From assembly GCA_945906815.1 (NCBI GenBank), contig CAMDRT010000010.1, positions 68,849-132,848 of the forward strand: 64,000 bases of DNA, written 5' to 3'. The translations under genes were made by a program, and so were the position numbers. The stretch comes from Bordetella parapertussis (GTDB lineage: Bacteria; Pseudomonadota; Gammaproteobacteria; Burkholderiales; SG8-41). This document shows positions 32,810 to 41,774 of this stretch, piece after piece. How positions within the stretch are numbered: position 1 is the stretch's first letter; the number at the start of each line of letters is the position of its first letter. The notes under the pieces are model-generated. The model was not told the origin of the DNA. It was given only the letters and a program-made list of their open reading frames with translations, and searched no databases.

Positions 32810-34549
32810 TTAGGCGTGTGAGCTTGTAGTAGCCTGCAATTTTTCTTCCCAATCCTTCGGCAACTGAATTTTCTTGCCGGTCGGGAAGCCCAGAAACCCG
32901 TTATGCGCAAACACATACATATTGTTGCGTAGCGGGTCGCCGCTCACGGCAATCATGAAGTCCTCGGGTTTCCACACGATGGGCACGCGGCGGTTTTCGT
33001 CGTCGGATTCGTAAAACACTTGGGGGATGCGGCCATTGCGCACGTCGTCTTTCAAGTCCCACACGCCGCGGATGTTCCAAACGCGCAACTGGCGCTCGAA
33101 CTCCCACGCCGGCAGCCGCGCGTGATCGAATAGATATTTTTTTACATCTGATTTCGACCAGCCCGCCTTGGCGAGGGTCTCGGCCAGAATCGGACTTAAC
33201 ACCACCAACGGGCGCAGCATGCCGTTGCCGTGGCTGGTGGTAAAGGTGAGCTGCCACATGTGGTATTTCAAAACGGAATCGGCCACGTACGGCAGCAGCA
33301 TCTCGGGCGTGCTGCCCGATACCGACGAGAACGAGCCGCCACCGGTGTAGCGCGCGATGGTCACCGTATTGTCGCCTGCGTTATGGCCCATTTCCTCGGC
33401 GGTGTTTTTCCAGCCGATGTGCCGCAGCACGTCGTCGTTTTCGGCGAGTACCACGCGCCAGGTGTTGCCAAACGTTGCCTTGTCGGTTTTGTGCGGCAGA
33501 AAGCCCGCAACGTTGCGCTGATACAAGCGCCAGAAACGGCCGATCGACGTATTCGGCATGAAACCGTCGCGCAGCGCGCCCTGCGTGTAGTTGAAGCCCA
33601 ACTGCTTGATGATCGGGCCGTTCAAAATCATCAGCGTGTCGCCGCCCGGCGTGTTGCCGCTGTGTTCGACGCCGTACTGCGGGTCGCACATGCCCTCGAC
33701 GGCGGCGATCAACACCGGCATGTATTCGGGTCGGCAGCCCGCCATCACGCCGTTTACCGCAATGCTCCAGATGGTCGCGGCGCGGCTGTCGGGGAGTATC
33801 ACACCCAGCACTTCATGCGGATCACGCTCGGTGAATTCGAGAAACGCTGTTATCGCCTCCAGCGTGGGCGGCACGATGGGCAGGCCGTCCGATAGCTCGT
33901 TTTCGTAGAAATACTGATTGACCGCGTTAAAGCCGCCTTTGAACACGATGTCGCGCGCGGCAGGCTCGTTGCCTTTGCCCTTCACTTGCGGTTGCACGGT
34001 GAGATTCTCGATCACCTGGCGCGCGGTGATTTCGATCACATCGCGCCGCAATTCGTCGTCGCTCTTGATGCCGATGTGTCCGGGCACCTGCGCTAGTGGA
34101 ATATTCGGCATGCCCAGTCCGATCGAGGTCATCGCCGCCTGCCGCATAAAGCCTTCGCAGGTCAGCGACGAAGTCGGGTAGCCGAGTGCTTCACACGCCG
34201 CACTTGCCCGCAACACGGCGGGCGTGCAGGAGCCTCAACACGCCATGCCGGAGATCACGGCATCGACGCCCATCGCCTTGAATTTTTTCGCAAACGCGGC
34301 CAGCGCCTCTTTTTCGTCACCGCCATGCGAGCTGCCGAATTCGCGCCAACTGACGAACTTTACAGCGGGGTATTGTTGCCTGATCGCTGTCTCGAGATGC
34401 GCGAACACAGCATCGCCGCGAAACAGAAAGTCCCACACCTGCGCGATGGTTTTGCCGTTGAGTGTATCGAGGCGCTTGGCGAGCGGCTTGATGCCGGTCT
34501 GGCGCGGCGTGCGCGGCCAGTACACTTCGTAGTACCCGTCGTTGCTCAT
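32810..34549 (-). CDS. UGSC family selenoprotein (in-frame TGA read as selenocysteine)
   Basis: One gene of 579 residues read through an in-frame TGA at 34235-34237 (residue 105). The flanking protein sequence is VDAVISGMAC-U-GSCTPAV, then RASAACEALGYPTSSLTCEGF. The U-G-S-C motif names the UGSC (seleno)protein family, in which Cys or Sec occupies this place. The N-terminal domain (1-190) opens VYWPRTPRQTG and LDTLNGKTIAQVWDFLFRG. A second domain (200-575) opens NELSDGLPIVPPT and includes NGVMAGCRPEYMPVLIAAVEG and TPGGDTLMILNGPI. A SECIS-like hairpin follows the TGA. ATG 34549 is the first start giving a family-like N-terminus. It is divergent from a Bug binding protein across 79 bases. Cys104, Sec105 and Cys108 suggest redox chemistry; the reaction is unknown. 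Alternatively the TGA is a real stop and the gene is broken. Confidence 0.85.
34198..34229 (-). promoter_or_regulatory. SECIS-like hairpin after the UGA of the UGSC gene
   Basis: In the mRNA, GCAC-GCCCGC pairs with GCGGGC-AA-GUGC: ten base pairs with a two-base A bulge, extendable by one C-G and one U-G pair. The apical loop is CGUGUU, carrying the G-U expected for SelB binding. The loop begins 17 bases after the UGA, within the spacing reported for bacterial SECIS elements. The hairpin lies inside coding sequence, as in bacterial selenoprotein genes. Confidence 0.7.
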
Positions 34550-34628
34550 GGTAGTCCTGGTAGGTAAGTATAGGTTCTTATAACTGGAACAAGGTATCAT
34601 GCCGAATTTTTTACAAGTGGAGTGTAAT

Positions 34629-35603
34629 ATGTCTGTTCGCAAAATAATTTTGTCGCTGCTAGTCGCAGGCAGTGCGTACGCTGCAGTGGGCAATGCGCTC
34701 GCCGCTGATGTGTGGCCGACGCGGGCGATTCGCTGGATCGTACCCTATACGCCTGCGGGCACCACCGACATTGTGGCGCGCATCATGGGCCAGCGCATGG
34801 CCGAGCGCATGGGGCAAACCATAGTGATCGATAATCGTCCTGGTGCCGGCAACAACATCGGTACTGAGATCGCGATCAAGGCCGCCCCCGACGGCTATAG
34901 CTGGTTTCTGACCAATCCGGCCAACGCCATCAACGCCACGCTGTATACGAAACTCACGTTCAATTTCCTCAATGACATGGCACCAGGCGCAGGGCTGATA
35001 CGCGTGCCCAACGTGATGACGGTGACCCGGAATCTGCCGGCGCGCAACATTCAGGAGTTTATCGCCCACGGCAAGGCGAATCCCGGCAAGCTTAATTTCT
35101 CATCGGGCGGCGCCGGTACCTCGGTGCATTTGTCCGGCGAATTATTCAAGTCGATGACTGGCATCAATATGGTACACGTGCCGTACAAAGGTTCCGCGCC
35201 CGCGCTGATCGATTTGTTATCCGGGCAGATGCATGTGATGTTCGACAATATGCCGACCGTGCTCGCCTATGTACGCGGCGGCGAATTGCGCGGGCTCGGC
35301 GTCACCAGCGCCAAACGTTCCGCCCTCTTGCCCGATGTGCCCGCGGTGGCGGAATTTGTGCCGGGCTTCGAAGCCAGCGCATGGTTCGGTCTGGCCGTGC
35401 CCAAAGGCACGCCCGCCGCTATCGTCGCGCGCATCAATCGCGAAGTGAACGAGACGCTGAAAGAACCCAAGGTGATGCAACGGCTGGCGGATATGGGCGG
35501 CACTTCCATTGCCGGCAGTCCGGCGGACTTCTGGGCGCTGCATACCATGGAGACGGAGAAGTGGGCGAAGGTGGTCAAGGCGTCCGGGGCGACCATTCAG
35601 TAA
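34629..35603 (+). CDS. Bug/TctC-family periplasmic binding protein
   Basis: TTT-system binding protein, 324 residues from ATG 34629, where a GTGGAGTG sequence about ten bases upstream can serve as ribosome site; the ATG at 34599 would place ten residues before the signal. The signal is MSVRKIILSLLVAGSAYAAV with a cut after NALA. The mature start DVWPTRAIRWIVPYTPAGTTDIVARI departs from the usual PPGG loop (TPAG). VIDNRPGAGNNIGTE and HVPYKGSAPALIDLLSGQ are canonical. It is divergent from the UGSC selenoprotein, so the two may share regulation and the ligand may feed that enzyme. Confidence 0.93.
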   Translation: MSVRKIILSLLVAGSAYAAVGNALAADVWPTRAIRWIVPYTPAGTTDIVARIMGQRMAERMGQTIVIDNRPGAGNNIGTEIAIKAAPDGYSWFLTNPANAINATLYTKLTFNFLNDMAPGAGLIRVPNVMTVTRNLPARNIQEFIAHGKANPGKLNFSSGGAGTSVHLSGELFKSMTGINMVHVPYKGSAPALIDLLSGQMHVMFDNMPTVLAYVRGGELRGLGVTSAKRSALLPDVPAVAEFVPGFEASAWFGLAVPKGTPAAIVARINREVNETLKEPKVMQRLADMGGTSIAGSPADFWALHTMETEKWAKVVKASGATIQ

Positions 35604-35616
35604 ACCACGCCACGGC

Positions 35617-36582
35617 CTACTTCGGCCGCAATCCCGCGTCGGCCACCACCTTGGTAAAGGCCGCGATATCGCTGCGCAACATGCGGTCGGTTTCCTCGGG
35701 GGTGGTAGGCGCTATGTGAAAGGCAAAATTCACCAGGCGTTCCTTGACCTCGGGCGCGGCGAGTGCACGCGCGACTTCCCGGCTCAGTTGTTGCAGGATG
35801 GCGCGCGGCGTGCCGGCTGGCGCGAGCCACATCTGCGAACCATCGCGGCCCGCGCCGGGCAGGACTTCCGGCAGCGCGGGTACTTCGGGCAACAACGGTG
35901 TGCGGCTGGGCATCAGCGCCAGCGGTAGCAGCTTGCCATCTTTGATCAAAGGCATGGCAGAACTCAGACTGGCCATGCCAAACTGCACGCGCCCGGCAAC
36001 GATTTCAATAATGAATTCCGGCTGGCCCTTGAACGCCACATGCGTGGCCTTGATGCCGGCGCTGTAGCGAAAGCGTTCCGCGCTGATGTGCGTGCCGCTA
36101 CCCGAACCCGCGGAACCGAAAAATATTTTGCCCGGTTGCGCGTGCGCGAGGGCGATGAGTTCCTTCACCGACTTCACGCCCAGCGCGGGCGCCACCACCA
36201 GTGCGCTGGTGCTAAAGCCGATGCTCGCGACCGCGGAAAAATCCTTGAGCGGATCGTAAGCCAGGTTCGGCTGCAGGGCCGCCGATATCGCCAAAGCATT
36301 CGATGTCGCCAGCAGCGTATAGCCATCGGGCGCAGCCTTGGCAACGATACTGGCGGCTATGGTGCCGCCGGCGCCGGGACGATTTTCGATCACGATCGGT
36401 TGCCCAAAAGCCTCGCCCACGCGCGGGCTCAGCAGGCGCGCCAGCATGTCGGGGACGCCGCCGGCGGTGAAGGCAACCACCAGGCGTATCGGTTTGGTGG
36501 GGTATTTTTGTTGCGCCTGCACCAATGTCGGAACGCCCGTGGCGAGCACTGCCGCTATCACTAAGCTGCGATTGATCTGCAT
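35617..36582 (-). CDS. Bug/TctC-family periplasmic binding protein
   Basis: Binding protein of 321 residues: signal MQINRSLVIAAVLATGVPTLVQA, then YPTKPIRLVVAFTAGGVPDMLARLLS (the loop is TAGG), VIENRPGAGGTIAASIVAKA and HVAFKGQPEFIIEIVAGRV. It ends in TKVVADAGLRPK. It converges with the preceding binding-protein gene (13 bases between stops) and is divergent from the Abhydrolase_10 gene (121 bases). Two neighbouring copies that differ in loop sequence suggest different ligands rather than a recent duplication. Confidence 0.92.
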   Translation of the reverse strand: MQINRSLVIAAVLATGVPTLVQAQQKYPTKPIRLVVAFTAGGVPDMLARLLSPRVGEAFGQPIVIENRPGAGGTIAASIVAKAAPDGYTLLATSNALAISAALQPNLAYDPLKDFSAVASIGFSTSALVVAPALGVKSVKELIALAHAQPGKIFFGSAGSGSGTHISAERFRYSAGIKATHVAFKGQPEFIIEIVAGRVQFGMASLSSAMPLIKDGKLLPLALMPSRTPLLPEVPALPEVLPGAGRDGSQMWLAPAGTPRAILQQLSREVARALAAPEVKERLVNFAFHIAPTTPEETDRMLRSDIAAFTKVVADAGLRPK

Positions 36583-36703
36583 GACGCCTCCTCTACGATG
36601 CCCTCAGTACGAGACCCTCAGTACGCGCATTATGCCGAATGCCTGCCTGCAACGGATTACAATTCGCGTTCGCACTTATTTACGTATCCAGGGAGAGCTG
36701 CAC

Positions 36704-38608
36704 ATGGTCACCCATCTCGACATCCAAGCCCGCGCCACCGTTCTCGACGGCCAGTCCTTCGGCACCGTCGGCGCTTACGAAAAAATTGCCGGGACTATGC
36801 GTTTTGCGGTCGATCCCGCGCACCCACTGCATCAGCAGGTTACCGATATGGGCCTGGCGCCGCGCAACGCGCAGGGCCGCGTTGAATTCCGCGGCGACTT
36901 CTATATGCTCAAACCCGTCGCTATGAGCAAAGGCAACGGGCGCCTGTTGATGGATGTGGCCAATCGCGGGCGCAAGGTGGCGCTCGGCATGTTCAACAGC
37001 ACGCCGCGCGTGCCCGAGCCCACCAGCGCAGCAGATTTCGGCAACGGCTTTCTCATGCGTCAAGGCTATACGGTGGCGTGGATAGGCTGGCAAATCGACG
37101 TGCCGCGCCAAGATGGGTTGATGGCGCTCGATGTGCCGCGCGCGCAGGGCGTCAGCGGTGTCATCCGCTGCCGTCTGCGTCCGAATTCGCGCGTGGTTAC
37201 ACTGCCGCTGGCCGACCGTTATCACATACCGAATGCGGTAGCCGATCTCAACGATGCCGAGGCGCAGGTCACCATGCGTGAACACGGTGGTGCCGAGCCC
37301 GTGATACTGCCACGCTCGGCGTGGCGTTTCCCTGACGCTGGTCACATTGAAATGAAAGACGGATTCGCGCCTGGCGCGATCTACGATGTGGTGTATCGCT
37401 CGACCCATCCGCCGCTGGTGGGGCTGGGGATGCTGGCGGTGCGCGACACCGCCGCGTGGCTGCGTTGGGCCTCGGCGGCCGACGGTAATCCGTGTGCCGA
37501 TGCGCTCGCGCGCGCGTATTTGTTCGGCGTGTCGCAGAGCGGCCGCTTTTTGCGCCAGATGTTGCATCTGGGGCTGGACGAAGATGAGCAGGGCCGCATG
37601 GTGTTCGACGCAGTGCTGCCCCATGTCGCGGGCGGACGGCGCGGCGAATTCAATCTGCGCTTCGGTCAGCCGTCGCTTAACTCGCAGGAGTCCGTGGGCA
37701 GCCTGCCGCCGTTTGACGATGCGGGTTTGTTTGCAAAGCTGATCCAGCGCAAGCACGCGGTTGCGGGCGTTCCGAAAATTTTCGCTACCAACACCTCGGC
37801 TGAATACTGGCGTGGTGACGCTTCGCTGATACACACCGACGCCACCGGCACGCGCGACACCGAGCCGGCGGATTTCGTGCGCAGCTATTTGTTCGCGAGC
37901 ACGCAGCACACGCCGGGTGCGATACCGCCGCAAGACGCCGATCCCAACACCGGCAGCCGTGGCGCGCACCGTTTCAACACGACCGATTACGCACCGCTGT
38001 TGCGCGCGGCGTTGGTGAATCTGGATCGCTGGGTCAGTGACGGTGTCGCGCCGCCGCCGAGCGCGTTTCCGCGTTTGGCGAATGGCAGCGCGGTCGAAGC
38101 GGAGTCGCTGGCGGCGTTTTTCCGCAAGCTGCCCGGCGTGACGTTCCCCACGCGCATCGTGCGCCCAACGCGGCTGGACTTCGGGCCCGATGCCGCGCGC
38201 GGCATCGCCGCCTATCCGCCGCAAGTCGGCGCACCGTACAAAGTCTATGTGTCTGCGGTTGACGCTGACGGCAACGAGGCCGCCGGCATACGCCTGCCCG
38301 ATACCACGGTGCCGCTGGCTACCGTGAGCGGATGGAATCCACGCCATCCCGAGCAGGGCGCGGCGGGCGATCTGATGCAGATGATGGGCACGACCATTGC
38401 GTTCGCACGCACGCGCGCCGAACGTGAGCAGAGCGGCGATCCGCGTTTGTCGATTGCCGAGCGCTACCTGTCGCGGGCAGTGTTCCTGGATGCGGTGCGC
38501 GATGCTGCGCAAAAACTGGTGGCCGCGCGTCATGTGCTGGCCGAAGATGTGGAAGGCATCGTCGAGCGCGCGGGCAAGCGCTGGGATTGGGTGCATGCTG
38601 CGCCTTGA
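36704..38608 (+). CDS. Alpha/beta hydrolase domain-containing protein (Abhydrolase_10 type)
   Basis: Protein of 634 residues from ATG 36704, with a GGGAGAG ribosome site ten bases upstream; the longer reading from 36338 runs through the divergent gene and is discarded. It matches the long alpha/beta-hydrolase family often called Abhydrolase_10. Signs are the N-terminal beta-rich region (ARATVLDGQSFGTVGAYEKIAGTMRFAVDP), VANRGRK, the nucleophile segment YLFGVSQSGRFLRQMLHLG (G-x-S-x-S), and the later WRGDASLIHTD and SGWNPRHPEQG. There is no signal peptide. Its last 14 bases overlap the next binding-protein gene, a tight coupling. Probably an esterase or lactonase for the linked imported compound. 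Confidence 0.88.
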   Translation: MVTHLDIQARATVLDGQSFGTVGAYEKIAGTMRFAVDPAHPLHQQVTDMGLAPRNAQGRVEFRGDFYMLKPVAMSKGNGRLLMDVANRGRKVALGMFNSTPRVPEPTSAADFGNGFLMRQGYTVAWIGWQIDVPRQDGLMALDVPRAQGVSGVIRCRLRPNSRVVTLPLADRYHIPNAVADLNDAEAQVTMREHGGAEPVILPRSAWRFPDAGHIEMKDGFAPGAIYDVVYRSTHPPLVGLGMLAVRDTAAWLRWASAADGNPCADALARAYLFGVSQSGRFLRQMLHLGLDEDEQGRMVFDAVLPHVAGGRRGEFNLRFGQPSLNSQESVGSLPPFDDAGLFAKLIQRKHAVAGVPKIFATNTSAEYWRGDASLIHTDATGTRDTEPADFVRSYLFASTQHTPGAIPPQDADPNTGSRGAHRFNTTDYAPLLRAALVNLDRWVSDGVAPPPSAFPRLANGSAVEAESLAAFFRKLPGVTFPTRIVRPTRLDFGPDAARGIAAYPPQVGAPYKVYVSAVDADGNEAAGIRLPDTTVPLATVSGWNPRHPEQGAAGDLMQMMGTTIAFARTRAEREQSGDPRLSIAERYLSRAVFLDAVRDAAQKLVAARHVLAEDVEGIVERAGKRWDWVHAAP

Positions 38609-39590
38609 ATTTGCAGTGCGGCGGCTAACGCCTGGTGATTGCTGCGCACTGATCGTCGGTGCTGGCGTTTTTGCGGGCGCGGCTTGCGCGCAAGTCTACC
38701 CCTCAAAGACCGTGCGCCTGGTCGCACCGTATCCGCCGGGAGGCCCCAACGACCTCATCGCGCGCATCGTCGCGCAGCGCATGACGCAGGCGCTCGGTCA
38801 GCAATGGATCGTCGAAAACCGCGCGGGCCGCGGTGGCAATATCGGCACCGAGTTCGTGGCGAGGGCGCCCGCCGATGGTTACACGCTGGTGCATGGCGGC
38901 ATGGGCACGCTCACGCTGGCGCCGTTTCTGGGCAAAGTGCCGTACGAGGCCTTGCGCGACTTTGCGCCGATTACGCTGACGGCGCGCGTTCCCAATGTGA
39001 TTGTGGTGCACCCCTCGCTGCCGGTGCGTGACGTCAAACAACTGGTCGCGCTGGCGCGCGCGCAACCGGGCACTCTTAACTATGCGACCAGCGGCGTGGG
39101 CAGCACACCGCATTTGGCTGCAGCGTTATTCCTGTCACTGGCCAAGCTCAACCTGGTGCATATTCCGTACAAGGGCGGTTCGCCGGCCGCGGTTGACCTG
39201 GTGGCCGGCCAGGTGCCGATTGCGTTTCTGCCGGTCTCTCCGCTGTTACCTCACATCGAAGCGGGCAAGGTGCGTGCGATCGCTGTCAGCAGCCTGCAGC
39301 GCTCCGGCCTGTTGTCTGCGGTTCCGACCGTCAGCGAATCGGGGTTTGCCGGCTTTGAAATGAATCCGTGGTTTGGTGTGCTGACGCCGGCCGCAACAGC
39401 GGGCGCCGTCATCGCGCGTCTCAATACGGAAATCGTGCGCTTCCTCGGCACCGCAGAGGCGGTGAAGCAACTCACCGCGCTGGGGGCCGACGCTGCTGCC
39501 ACCAGCACCGATGAGTTTGTTGCGCTGATCCAATCCGATCTGGCGAAGTGGGGCAAAGTGATTCAGGATAACGCTATCCGCGGTGAGTAG
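38595..39590 (+). CDS. Bug/TctC-family periplasmic binding protein
   Basis: Binding protein of 331 residues, start ATG 38595 inside the end of the hydrolase gene. The signal peptide is atypical: MLRLEFAVRRLTPGDCCALIVG then AGVFAGAACA, with an Arg-containing n-region longer than in the other copies. The mature chain opens QVYPSKTVRLVAPYPPGGPNDLIARIV and continues WIVENRAGRGGNIGTE and HIPYKGGSPAAVDLVAGQ. The four-base-type overlap with the hydrolase argues that this protein imports the substrate or product of that enzyme. The reading from 38397 is a shadow of the hydrolase gene. Confidence 0.9.
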   Translation: MLRLEFAVRRLTPGDCCALIVGAGVFAGAACAQVYPSKTVRLVAPYPPGGPNDLIARIVAQRMTQALGQQWIVENRAGRGGNIGTEFVARAPADGYTLVHGGMGTLTLAPFLGKVPYEALRDFAPITLTARVPNVIVVHPSLPVRDVKQLVALARAQPGTLNYATSGVGSTPHLAAALFLSLAKLNLVHIPYKGGSPAAVDLVAGQVPIAFLPVSPLLPHIEAGKVRAIAVSSLQRSGLLSAVPTVSESGFAGFEMNPWFGVLTPAATAGAVIARLNTEIVRFLGTAEAVKQLTALGADAAATSTDEFVALIQSDLAKWGKVIQDNAIRGE

Positions 39591-39605
39591 CGTTTTCCCG
39601 CATTG

Positions 39606-39705
39606 GTAGGTTGGGCTGATCTGGCGAAGCCCAACGCTTCAACAAAGGCAAGACGCAATCGGTACGCGCGGTTGTGTTGGGCTTCGCAGGCTCAGCCCAA
39701 CCTAC
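39606..39705. repeat. GTAGGTTGGGCTGA inverted-repeat element
   Basis: Perfect 14-base terminal repeats GTAGGTTGGGCTGA (39606-39619) and TCAGCCCAACCTAC (39692-39705) with inner GAAGCCCAACGC and GTTGTGTTGGGCTTC. The right end overlaps the coding end of the D-2-hydroxyacid dehydrogenase, supplying its TGA stop. Confidence 0.8.
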
Positions 39706-40681
39706 CTGTACTAGCGTCCGGATTCAGCACGTTGATCGGCTTGCCTGCCGCATACGCGAGCAACTGCCCCACGCCGCCGGCGTAGATGTCTTCGTAGCTG
39801 CCTTTTTCGCTGTAGCCCAGGTGCGGCGCGCACAGCGCATTTTTCATTTTCAGCAGCGGGTGATTGGCGCCGATCACCGGTTCTTCTTCGTACACGTCAA
39901 CCGCGGCGAAACCGGGACGCCCTTTTTCCAGTGCCGCGACCAGCGCGCCATCGGCGATGATGGGTGCGCGGCTGGTGTTGACCAGCAGTGCGGTGGGCTT
40001 CATGCGCGCGAGGTCTGCTGCGCTAATGATGCCGTGCGTGGCGCTGTTCGACGGTAGGTGCAGGCTGATCACATCAGATTGCTCGAAGAAGGCCTCGCGG
40101 CTGGCGGCGGCTTCAAAGCCTTCCGCCTTGGCTTTCGCGAGTGAACCTTCACGGCCCCAGCACACCACGTTCATGCCGAACGCGCGGCCCACGCGCGCCA
40201 CGCCGCTGCCGATGTGGCCGTAGGCGTAGATGCCCAGCGTGTGGCCATACAGCCGCATGCCCGCGGTGGAATGCCAGTGGCCCGCTTTGAGGCGCTCGAC
40301 CTCGTAGGGAATATGGCGCAGCGAGGCCAGGATCAGCGCCCACGCCAGTTCGCCGGTGGTGGTGTAGGGGCTGGCGCCGTCATGCCCGCCCGCCGACACC
40401 GTGATGCCCAGATCGGTGCACGCCGCCACATCCAGGTGACTGACGTTGCGGCCGGTCTGGCTGATGAATTTGAGTTGCGGCAGTTGTTCGAGCATCTGGC
40501 GCGTGACTTTCACGCGCTGTTGCGTGAGCAGCAACGCCTCGCAGCCTTTGACCTGCGCCACCATGCGCGCGGGGTCGGTGTAAGCGTCGTTGTAAATTGT
40601 GACTTCATGACCCTGCAATTGCGGGTAGGCGCGGGTGTGGCGCAGTGCGTCGGCGTAGTCGTGGATGACGGCGATTTTCAT
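39692..40681 (-). CDS. D-2-hydroxyacid dehydrogenase family protein
   Basis: NAD-dependent dehydrogenase of 329 residues in the phosphoglycerate/glycerate dehydrogenase family. The Rossmann motif is LGIYAYGHIGSGVARVGRAFG. Catalytic residues are the Arg in LVNTSRAP, the Glu in VYEEEPV and the His in CAPHLGYSE, so all three are present. The N-terminal catalytic part ends at about residue 100. The last four residues and stop come from the inverted repeat at 39606-39705. It would oxidise or reduce a D-2-hydroxy acid and its keto acid in the cytoplasm. The next gene upstream on the same strand starts over 900 bases away, behind another co-directional gene whose stop is at 40738. Confidence 0.9.
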   Translation of the reverse strand: MKIAVIHDYADALRHTRAYPQLQGHEVTIYNDAYTDPARMVAQVKGCEALLLTQQRVKVTRQMLEQLPQLKFISQTGRNVSHLDVAACTDLGITVSAGGHDGASPYTTTGELAWALILASLRHIPYEVERLKAGHWHSTAGMRLYGHTLGIYAYGHIGSGVARVGRAFGMNVVCWGREGSLAKAKAEGFEAAASREAFFEQSDVISLHLPSNSATHGIISAADLARMKPTALLVNTSRAPIIADGALVAALEKGRPGFAAVDVYEEEPVIGANHPLLKMKNALCAPHLGYSEKGSYEDIYAGGVGQLLAYAAGKPINVLNPDASTGRLG

Positions 40682-40737
40682 AGGGAGTTCTTTCTAAAAT
40701 TGTTGTTTAAAAACAAATGCTTGCGATATCGTTTCCA

Positions 40738-41658
40738 TCACTTCAAGTGCTGCTCGAAATAATCCATAAACAAATCAAACGCCGCTTGCTGCGCGGGATG
40801 CGGCTGGTAGCAACCGTCTGCGCCGCGCTCGATAAACGGGTAGCCGTGGGCCGGATGATCGAAACTCGCCCAGGTGGAATCCTTGCCCGCTTCCAGCAGC
40901 CATTCGTGTGCGAGTTTGAATATGCCTTGCAGGTGATCGCTGTCGCGGCCGATATGCAGCAGCGGTGTGTTGATGCGGTGGATGCGCGCCATGGCGCTGG
41001 CCTTGTGGGCGTTTTGGCGCGCGACTTCGATAGCGTTGTATTGCACTTCGCTGCCGATGCGCGGCGCGGTGGGGCCGGTGTTTACCGAGAGGAATTCATG
41101 CGATGCGCCCTCGATCACGACGCCACAGGTGAAATCCATTTCCGCTGCCGCTTTCAAAATGGTTTCGCCGCCATGGCTGACACCAACCGCGCCGACTTTG
41201 TGCGGGTTGACGCAGGGTAATGCGCGCACGTAGCGGATCACCGACTGCAAATCGTCGTGGTCAACGATGGCGGTGGATTTCAGGGTGCGGCCTTCATTGG
41301 CAATATCGTCCGCCACGTTATGCGCGGCATGGCGCGTTGCGTAGTGATACGGAATCTCGTTGCGATAGTTCACATACACCACCACATAGCCACGCGCGAT
41401 CATCCGCTCTTGCAGCGTGCTGTAGAGCGCAACCTTTTGCTCCACCAGCGGCAGCCCGCCACGGCCATTGCCGCGCCCCATGATGATCGCCGGAAACGGG
41501 CCGTTGCCGGCGGGTTTGCGCACCGCAATGGGCACATAGATTTCGTCGCGCGTAAGTACCAAGGTGTAGTCGGCGGGACTGTCCGAACCGGGCACCGCTT
41601 TGGTGATCACATAGCCGTGTGGCGGCAGTTCGGCGGCGACCGGGTGCAGGGTGCTCAT
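40738..41658 (-). CDS. Dienelactone-hydrolase-like alpha/beta hydrolase
   Basis: Alpha/beta hydrolase of 306 residues. The nucleophile elbow is GAVGVSHGGETIL, the oxyanion region FPAIIMGRGNGRGG, an Asp is in HIGRDSDHLQG and the His in FDHPAHGYPF. The segment YVNYRNEIPY replaces the Y-R-G-S of prolyl oligopeptidase-like proteins. ATG 41658 has an AAAGGA site seven to twelve bases upstream; the reading that reaches 41832 runs into the promoter region of the divergent Bug gene. It precedes the dehydrogenase gene on the same strand by 56 bases and likely forms an operon with it. No signal peptide. Substrate unknown. Confidence 0.85.
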   Translation of the reverse strand: MSTLHPVAAELPPHGYVITKAVPGSDSPADYTLVLTRDEIYVPIAVRKPAGNGPFPAIIMGRGNGRGGLPLVEQKVALYSTLQERMIARGYVVVYVNYRNEIPYHYATRHAAHNVADDIANEGRTLKSTAIVDHDDLQSVIRYVRALPCVNPHKVGAVGVSHGGETILKAAAEMDFTCGVVIEGASHEFLSVNTGPTAPRIGSEVQYNAIEVARQNAHKASAMARIHRINTPLLHIGRDSDHLQGIFKLAHEWLLEAGKDSTWASFDHPAHGYPFIERGADGCYQPHPAQQAAFDLFMDYFEQHLK

Positions 41659-41774
41659 GACTATCCTTTTCTGGAAAGCGTGCATAGTAGTCAATGCTCG
41701 CGAAAAATCCAAGGGCGCGTTAAGCTTGGGGTCACGGCAAAAGCCACAGGCTGATACAGAGGGAGAGCCGCACC

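Noticed and set aside
34235..34237. TGA read as a frameshift or true pseudogene
   Set aside because: Both sides are in the same frame with no insertion or deletion, the surrounding residues match the UGSC motif exactly, and a SECIS-like hairpin follows; selenocysteine is the simpler explanation.
36680..38596. A 638-codon minus-strand open frame
   Set aside because: It lies exactly opposite the Abhydrolase_10 gene and translates to Arg/His-rich sequence with no family features; high-GC codon use on the plus strand produces such shadows.
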